NCBI GenBank assembly: GCA_900771955.1
Contig: CAAGPW010000191.1
Span: 1 to 17,014 of the forward strand
Direction: 5' to 3'
Length of the DNA stretch: 17,014 nucleotides
Source of the DNA: Lachnospiraceae bacterium
GTDB lineage: Bacteria > Bacillota > Clostridia > Lachnospirales > Lachnospiraceae
Shown here: positions 12,400 to 17,014 of the stretch, piece after piece
Position numbering within the stretch: the first letter of the stretch is position 1
Layout of the letters: every line of letters begins with the position of its first letter
Translations under genes and position numbers: made by a program
Notes under the pieces: model-generated
The model's database searches: none
Told to the model about the DNA's origin: nothing
Seen by the model: the letters and a program-made list of their open reading frames with translations, nothing else

Positions 12400-12539
12400 A
12401 TCAGTTCGATATACTGGTGTTGATTTTTCTTTTTTTCTGGAGTATTCTGGCAGTGCGCCATATATATAGAAGAAAAAAATGCGGAAAATGTACCGGCTGT
12501 GGCTGTGGCGGCGCGAACTGTAAAGGCTGTGGGAGATAA
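12396..12539 (+). CDS. FeoB-associated Cys-rich membrane protein
   Basis: A 47-aa protein with one membrane helix (about residues 5-20, LVLIFLFFWSILAV), a basic stop-transfer patch (RHIYRRKK) and a Cys-rich cytoplasmic tail with six Cys (29, 32, 35, 37, 42, 45). This is the layout of the FeoB-associated Cys-rich family (also annotated as virus attachment protein p12-like). It may bind iron at the transporter exit, by analogy with FeoC, but that is inference. I chose ATG 12396, which forms an ATGA overlap with the feoB stop and has GGGGGG 8 bases upstream, instead of a longer frame inside feoB. Confidence 0.88.
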   Translation: MNQFDILVLIFLFFWSILAVRHIYRRKKCGKCTGCGCGGANCKGCGR

Positions 12540-12571
12540 CGGTATTTTTTTGAAAACATATGCAAATAACC

Positions 12572-12600
12572 TTGTATTAGCATCGCTTCTATGATAGAGT
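12572..12600 (+). promoter_or_regulatory. Weak candidate promoter of the hydrogenase gene
   Basis: TTGTAT (12572-12577), 17-base spacer and TAGAGT (12595-12600). The -10 is poor, so this is a low-confidence call. It would place the Rex-like palindrome at about +8 to +25. Confidence 0.35.
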
Positions 12601-12614
12601 AAGTTTAGCTAATA

Positions 12615-12632
12615 GTGTTAAAATATTAACGA
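12615..12632. promoter_or_regulatory. Rex-like operator upstream of the hydrogenase
   Basis: GTGTTAA-AATA-TTAACGA fits the clostridial Rex consensus TTGTTAA-N4-TTAACAA at 12 of 14 defined positions. Rex is a redox repressor released by high NADH/NAD+ and controls fermentation and hydrogenase genes in Clostridia. It lies 28 bases before the hydrogenase start. Confidence 0.68.
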
Positions 12633-12659
12633 TAACCGAAACAGGAGGAGTTACATACA

Positions 12660-14165
12660 ATGAGAGGAATACGAACAGCCGTATCCGATTTGCGGAAACA
12701 GATTTTTACCGAAGTCGCGAAAATTGCATGCGATGAAGAGGTGAATCTCAATGATGCGGTGGAAGCAATTCCATATACCGTATGCCCGGGAGATGTCCCG
12801 AAATATCGTGAGAGTATTTATCGCGAGCGCACGATCGCAGCAGAAAGAGTAAGACTTGCCATGGGTATGTCTTTAAGACCGGAGGATCGTCCGGTACATG
12901 TTACCAGTGGCCTTGAGGAAAGCAATATTTCCGAAAAATATTACGAACCACCACTTATGCAGGTGATTCCGTCTGCATGTAATATGTGTGAGGAAAAGAA
13001 GTTTGAAGTATCTGATATGTGTCAGGGATGTATCGCACATCCGTGTACCGAGGTCTGTCCAAAGGGTGCGATCTCACGTGTGAACGGGAAATCTTATATT
13101 GATCAGTCCAAATGTATCAAGTGTGGAAAGTGTAAAGCTGCCTGCCCATATGATGCAATTGCAAAGAAAGTAAGACCGTGTTCCGTTGCATGCGGTGTCG
13201 GAGCAATCTCTACCGATGAGCTTGGACGCGCGAAGATCGACCCGAATAAGTGTGTGGCATGCGGCCAGTGTATGGTAAGCTGCCCGTTTGGTGCAATCGG
13301 AGACAAGTCACAGATTTTCCAGTTACTTCGCTGTATGAAGGAAGGTGGAAAGGTCGTTGCAGAGATCGCACCGGCTTATGCAGGACAGTTCGGACCGAAC
13401 GCATCTCCGCAGAATGTGAGAGAGGCATTGATCGAACTTGGATTCGTTGATGTGCGAGAAGTGGCATACGGTGCAGATATCGGAGCCGTCGCGGAGGCAA
13501 AACATTATGCAGAGCATGTGGCAACAGGAGAACTTCCATTCCTGCTGACTTCCTGCTGCCCGGCATGGTCCATGCTGGCAAAGAAGCAGTTTCCGGATCT
13601 GATCGGTTCTGTATCACAGGAGCTGACACCGATGGTCGCTACAGCAAGAAGCATCAAGAAGGAAAATCCGGATGTCAAGGTCGTATTTATCGGACCGTGT
13701 GCGGCCAAAAAACTTGAAGCAAGCCGTACTTCCGTGCGCAGTGACGTGGATTTTGTCATTACTTTTGAAGAACTGGATGCCATGTTTGCCGCGAAGAATA
13801 TAGATCCAAACAAGGTAGAAGGAACAGAGACACTGCATGATGCAACTGCAGCAGGACGTGGATATGCGTGTGCAGGAGGAGTTGCAGGTGCTATTGAAAA
13901 ATGTATCCATGAGTATTATCCTGGAGTAGAGGTAAAGATCGAACATGCGGATGGACTTGCAGAATGTAAAAAGGCACTTATGCTTGCCAAGGCAGGAAAG
14001 AAAGACGGTTGCATGATCGAGGGAATGGGCTGCCCGGGAGGATGTATCGCAGGAGCCGGAACCATACTTGCACTGAACAAGGCACAGCAGGAAGTAAAGA
14101 AGATTCAGGATGAATCAGAACAGAAAATCCCTCCGAAGGAACTGGCAGATATTGAATTGCTCTAA
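12660..14165 (+). CDS. Monomeric [FeFe] hydrogenase with N-terminal Fe-S clusters
   Basis: A 501-aa iron-only hydrogenase for H2 production or oxidation with ferredoxin-type electrons. Residues about 108-215 carry several Cys clusters for [4Fe-4S] centres, including MCQGCIAHPCTEVCPKGA, CIKCGKCKAACP and CVACGQCMVSCP. The H-cluster motifs are L1 TSCCPAW (297-303; C299 as probable proton relay, C300 ligand), L2 GPCAAKK (C347) and L3 MGCPGGC (C458, C462). There is no N-terminal [2Fe-2S] domain. The L2 Met of clostridial CpI is Gly here, pointing to a non-prototypical clade (possibly group B-like). AGGAGGAG is 9 bases upstream. The Rex-like operator suggests redox control. It lies just before gltX. 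Confidence 0.93.
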   Translation: MRGIRTAVSDLRKQIFTEVAKIACDEEVNLNDAVEAIPYTVCPGDVPKYRESIYRERTIAAERVRLAMGMSLRPEDRPVHVTSGLEESNISEKYYEPPLMQVIPSACNMCEEKKFEVSDMCQGCIAHPCTEVCPKGAISRVNGKSYIDQSKCIKCGKCKAACPYDAIAKKVRPCSVACGVGAISTDELGRAKIDPNKCVACGQCMVSCPFGAIGDKSQIFQLLRCMKEGGKVVAEIAPAYAGQFGPNASPQNVREALIELGFVDVREVAYGADIGAVAEAKHYAEHVATGELPFLLTSCCPAWSMLAKKQFPDLIGSVSQELTPMVATARSIKKENPDVKVVFIGPCAAKKLEASRTSVRSDVDFVITFEELDAMFAAKNIDPNKVEGTETLHDATAAGRGYACAGGVAGAIEKCIHEYYPGVEVKIEHADGLAECKKALMLAKAGKKDGCMIEGMGCPGGCIAGAGTILALNKAQQEVKKIQDESEQKIPPKELADIELL

Positions 14166-14195
14166 GGCGGGGTAAAAAGAAAGAGGAACTGTAAA

Positions 14196-15647
14196 ATGAG
14201 TAAAGTCAGAACAAGATTTGCACCAAGCCCTACGGGACGGATGCACGTTGGAAATTTAAGAACAGCTTTGTATGCATATCTGATCGCAAAGCATGAGGGC
14301 GGAGATTTTATTTTGAGAATCGAAGACACCGATCAGGAGCGTTATGTGGAAGGCGCGGTTGAGATCATTTACCGTACGCTGGAAAAGACCGGTCTTGTGC
14401 ATGATGAAGGACCGGATAAGGACGGAGGCGTAGGACCTTATGTCCAGAGCGAACGTCAGGCGAAGGGCATTTATCTGGAATATGCCAAAAAGCTGATTGA
14501 AAAAGGAGAAGCATACTACTGTTTCTGCGACAAGGAGCGTCTGGAAAGCTTAAAACAGACGGTTGCTGGAAAAGAAATTTCTGTCTATGATAAGCATTGT
14601 CTGTCTCTCAGTAAAGAAGAGGTGGAGGCAAATCTTGCGGCTGGCAAACCATATGTCATCCGCCAGAACAATCCACGTACCGGAACGACAACATTTCATG
14701 ATGATATTTATGGCGATATCACGGTGGATAACTCGGAACTGGATGATATGATCCTGATCAAATCGGACGGATATCCGACTTATAATTTTGCCAATGTAGT
14801 GGATGATCATCTGATGGGAATCACACATGTGGTACGTGGAAATGAATATCTTTCCTCTTCCCCGAAGTATAACCGTCTCTATGAGGCATTCGGATGGGAA
14901 GTGCCGGAATATATCCACTGTCCGCTGATCACCAATGAGGAACATCAGAAATTAAGCAAACGATGCGGTCATGCATCCTATGAAGATCTGATCGATCAGG
15001 GATTTTTAACTGAGGCTGTTGTGAACTTTGTGGCACTGCTCGGCTGGAGCCCGGCAGATAACCGTGAGATCATGTCACTTCAGGAGCTGGTGGAGGCATT
15101 TGATTATCATCATATCAACAAATCGCCGGCAGTCTTTGACTACACAAAACTCAAGTGGATGAACGGTGAATACATCAAGATGATGGATTTTGACCGGTTC
15201 TATGAGATGGCGGAGCCTTATATCAGGGAAGTGGTCACAAAAGACTATGACTTAAAGAAGATCGCCACACTGGTAAAGACCAGAATTGAGATTTTCCCGG
15301 ATATCAGAGAGCATATTGATTTCTTTGAAGAACTTCCGGAATATGATGTTGCAATGTATACGCATAAGAAAATGAAGACAAATGCCGAGACTTCACTGGA
15401 AGTGCTTACCGAGATACTTCCGAGACTGGAAGCGCAGGAAGATTACAGCAACGATGCACTTTACGCGTTGTTATGTGACTATGTGGCAGAAAAAGGCTGC
15501 AAAAACGGATATGTGATGTGGCCGATCCGTACCGCAGTGTCCGGCAAGCAGATGACACCGGGTGGAGCAACGGAGATCATGGAAATTCTTGGAAAAGAAG
15601 AATCCATTGCCCGCATCAGAAAAGGAATCGAATTACTGAGCAGATAA
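14196..15647 (+). CDS. gltX: Glutamyl-tRNA synthetase
   Basis: A 483-aa class I aminoacyl-tRNA synthetase charging tRNA with glutamate, in the cytoplasm. The HIGH-type signature is FAPSPTGRMHVGNLRTALY (about 8-26), the KMSKS-type loop is KLSKR (252-256), and FILRIEDTDQERYVEGA lies between. A CFC...YDKHC set in the insertion near 107-130 resembles the zinc site of some GluRS. Length is typical. The start has AGAGGAAC upstream at ordinary spacing. It is 30 bases after the hydrogenase stop with no terminator seen between them, so co-transcription is possible. Whether it also charges tRNA-Gln cannot be told from this reading. Confidence 0.96.
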   Translation: MSKVRTRFAPSPTGRMHVGNLRTALYAYLIAKHEGGDFILRIEDTDQERYVEGAVEIIYRTLEKTGLVHDEGPDKDGGVGPYVQSERQAKGIYLEYAKKLIEKGEAYYCFCDKERLESLKQTVAGKEISVYDKHCLSLSKEEVEANLAAGKPYVIRQNNPRTGTTTFHDDIYGDITVDNSELDDMILIKSDGYPTYNFANVVDDHLMGITHVVRGNEYLSSSPKYNRLYEAFGWEVPEYIHCPLITNEEHQKLSKRCGHASYEDLIDQGFLTEAVVNFVALLGWSPADNREIMSLQELVEAFDYHHINKSPAVFDYTKLKWMNGEYIKMMDFDRFYEMAEPYIREVVTKDYDLKKIATLVKTRIEIFPDIREHIDFFEELPEYDVAMYTHKKMKTNAETSLEVLTEILPRLEAQEDYSNDALYALLCDYVAEKGCKNGYVMWPIRTAVSGKQMTPGGATEIMEILGKEESIARIRKGIELLSR

Positions 15648-15660
15648 TAAGATCAGAAGG

Positions 15661-15697
15661 AAAAAGAGTGAAGATATTATATTTTCACTCTTTTTTT
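15661..15697 (+). terminator. Rho-independent terminator after gltX
   Basis: AAAAAGAGTGAA (15661-15672) pairs with TTCACTCTTTTT (within 15684-15695) around an AT-rich loop, followed by a T run to 15697. It is only 16 bases before the start of the helicase gene. Confidence 0.88.
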
Positions 15698-15712
15698 GAC
15701 AGGGAGTACAGA

Positions 15713-17014
15713 TTGGAATTCAGCAAATCACAGACAGAGGCAATTGAGCATAAGGATGGGCCGGCGCTTGTACTGGCAGGACCGGGCAGCGGGAAAACGG
15801 CGGTCATTACGGAACGAACCAGCCGCCTGATCACAGAACATGGGGTGGACCCATCCCGTATACTGGTCATCACATTTACACGTGCAGCCGCGCGTGAAAT
15901 GCAGGAACGGTTTATCCGACGCATGGGAAAGCATTATCCGGTGACGTTTGGAACCTTTCATGCAGTGTTTTTTACCGTGCTGAAATATGCATATCATTTT
16001 CATGCGGGAAATATTATAAGAGAGGATGTTAAATACCAGTATATGCGTGAGATCGTCACACATATGGGGCTGGAATATGATGATGAGGCAGAATTTCTCT
16101 CATCTATCTTCGGAGAGATCAGTATGGTGAAAAATGCGGGCGTACCGCTTGAAAATTACTATTCGGCAAATCTGCCGGAGCATGTATTCCGAAAGGTCTA
16201 TCGTGCATATGATGACAGGCTGCGGCGCAGCAGGCTTTTGGATTTTGATGACATGTTAGTTTATACTTACGAGCTTTTTTCACAGCGCAAAGATATCCTG
16301 TCGGCATGGCAGAAAAAATACCGCTACATACTGATCGATGAGTTCCAGGATATCAACAAGCTTCAGTTTGACATCATGAAAATGCTTGCGTTGCCGGAAA
16401 ACAACCTTTTTGTGGTGGGGGATGACGATCAGTCCATTTACCGCTTCCGCGGGGCAAAACCGGAGCTTATGCTGCATTTTGACCAGGATTATCCGGATGT
16501 GAAAAAAATCGTACTGAAGGAGAATTACCGCTCCACAGCAGATATCGTGAATGCGTCCTTGCGTCTGATCGGCCACAATACGGAACGCTTTGAAAAAGAG
16601 ATCCAGGCGGCGGGAAGCTCCGGTATGCCGGTGCAGTTTTCTGTTTATGAAGACCAGAGAGCAGAAAATAAAAAGATCATAGATGAGATACTGGCGTATG
16701 TGCAGGAGGGCGGAAGCTATGCAGATATCGCGATCCTGTTTCGAACCAATACGCAACCCAGACTTCTGATGGAGCAGCTTATGGATTATAATATCCCGTT
16801 TATTACGAGAGATAATATTCCAAATCTGTATGAACACTGGATTGCAAAGGATATTTTTGCCTATATCCATATGGCACAGGGGAGCCGTACCAGAAGAAAT
16901 TTTTTACAGGTCATGAACCGGCCGAAACGCTATATCAGCCGGGAAAATGTAGATGAAGAGGAAATCGCATTTGATGTGCTGCTCGATATTTACCGTGATA
17001 AACCGTGGATCGCA
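15713..17014 (+). CDS. UvrD/PcrA-type superfamily 1 DNA helicase, 5' part
   Basis: An open frame of 434 codons running off the window. It begins with TTG 15713, supported by AGGGAG at 15701-15706 and by the conserved opening FSKSQTEAIEHKDGPALVLAGPGSGKT (motif pieces: Q-motif SQTEAI and Walker A AGPGSGKT at 22-29). Further SF1A motifs follow in order: ITFTRAAAREMQER (Ia), LLDFDDML, YILIDEFQDIN (Walker B), VVGDDDQSIYRFRGA (III) and LKENYRSTADIV (IV). It is a 3'-5' DNA helicase/translocase of the UvrD/Rep/PcrA group in DNA repair or replication restart. Which paralogue it is cannot be told without the C-terminal half. It follows the gltX terminator without visible promoter space. Confidence 0.92.
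   Translation, partial: MEFSKSQTEAIEHKDGPALVLAGPGSGKTAVITERTSRLITEHGVDPSRILVITFTRAAAREMQERFIRRMGKHYPVTFGTFHAVFFTVLKYAYHFHAGNIIREDVKYQYMREIVTHMGLEYDDEAEFLSSIFGEISMVKNAGVPLENYYSANLPEHVFRKVYRAYDDRLRRSRLLDFDDMLVYTYELFSQRKDILSAWQKKYRYILIDEFQDINKLQFDIMKMLALPENNLFVVGDDDQSIYRFRGAKPELMLHFDQDYPDVKKIVLKENYRSTADIVNASLRLIGHNTERFEKEIQAAGSSGMPVQFSVYEDQRAENKKIIDEILAYVQEGGSYADIAILFRTNTQPRLLMEQLMDYNIPFITRDNIPNLYEHWIAKDIFAYIHMAQGSRTRRNFLQVMNRPKRYISRENVDEEEIAFDVLLDIYRDKPWIA

Noticed and set aside
16280..16870. 196-codon minus-strand frame
   Set aside because: It is opposite the helicase, whose ordered SF1 motifs show the true coding strand.
1..17014. tRNA, rRNA, CRISPR array, classical insertion sequence or riboswitch
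   Set aside because: I looked for cloverleaf-like segments, regularly spaced repeats, a DDE transposase with inverted repeats, and large structured leaders, and saw none convincing. A covariance-model scan would settle it.

Overview
The window looks like a chromosomal segment of an anaerobic, spore-forming gut Clostridium relative, most likely Lachnospiraceae. This rests on a clostridial-type [FeFe] hydrogenase, FeoAB with a Cys-rich partner, methylglyoxal synthase, a spore-coat manganese-catalase-like gene (cotJC), and strong AGGAGG-type ribosome sites. No database search was run; names come from reading motifs.

Layout. (1) 1 to about 5798 is the right-hand end of a prophage: holin tail, GH24 endolysin, small unknown genes, and a repressor-like HTH gene with three matching 18-bp operators. 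One of these operators drives a three-gene operon (unknown, NUMOD-type DNA-binding protein, unknown). An SOS-type cassette follows (90-aa protein, UvrX/UmuC-like Y-family polymerase, YolD-like protein). (2) 5799-5900 is a 102-bp internal piece of cotJC. (3) 5895-8995 is a compact 3.1-kb element: lrgA, lrgB, a HAD phosphatase and a serine recombinase, all on the + strand and tightly packed. (4) 9001-9411 is the 3' part of cotJC. (5) 9440-17014 is ordinary chromosome: mgsA, feoA-feoB-feoB-associated gene, a monomeric [FeFe] hydrogenase with a Rex-like operator, gltX, and the start of a UvrD/PcrA-type helicase.

The main discovery is that cotJC is interrupted twice. The 3.1-kb element is bounded by a 6-bp direct repeat, TAGGTA. 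Joining the outer flanks across one copy restores the cotJC frame exactly (...TDIG|TEELAH...). Joining the inner flanks gives an attP-like site whose arms carry the inverted repeat GTGTAC/GTACAC, equally spaced about the core. About 100 bp upstream the same gene is cut again, apparently by the right end of the prophage. A spore-coat gene is thus a landing site for two separate elements. This raises the question of developmentally regulated excision, as known for skin in sigK and SPbeta in spsM. The missing 5' end of cotJC and the prophage integrase should lie left of the window.

The chromosomal genes fit a fermentative, iron-dependent anaerobe: ferrous iron import (Feo) next to an iron-sulfur hydrogenase that appears to be under NADH/NAD+ (Rex) control, and a methylglyoxal bypass enzyme.
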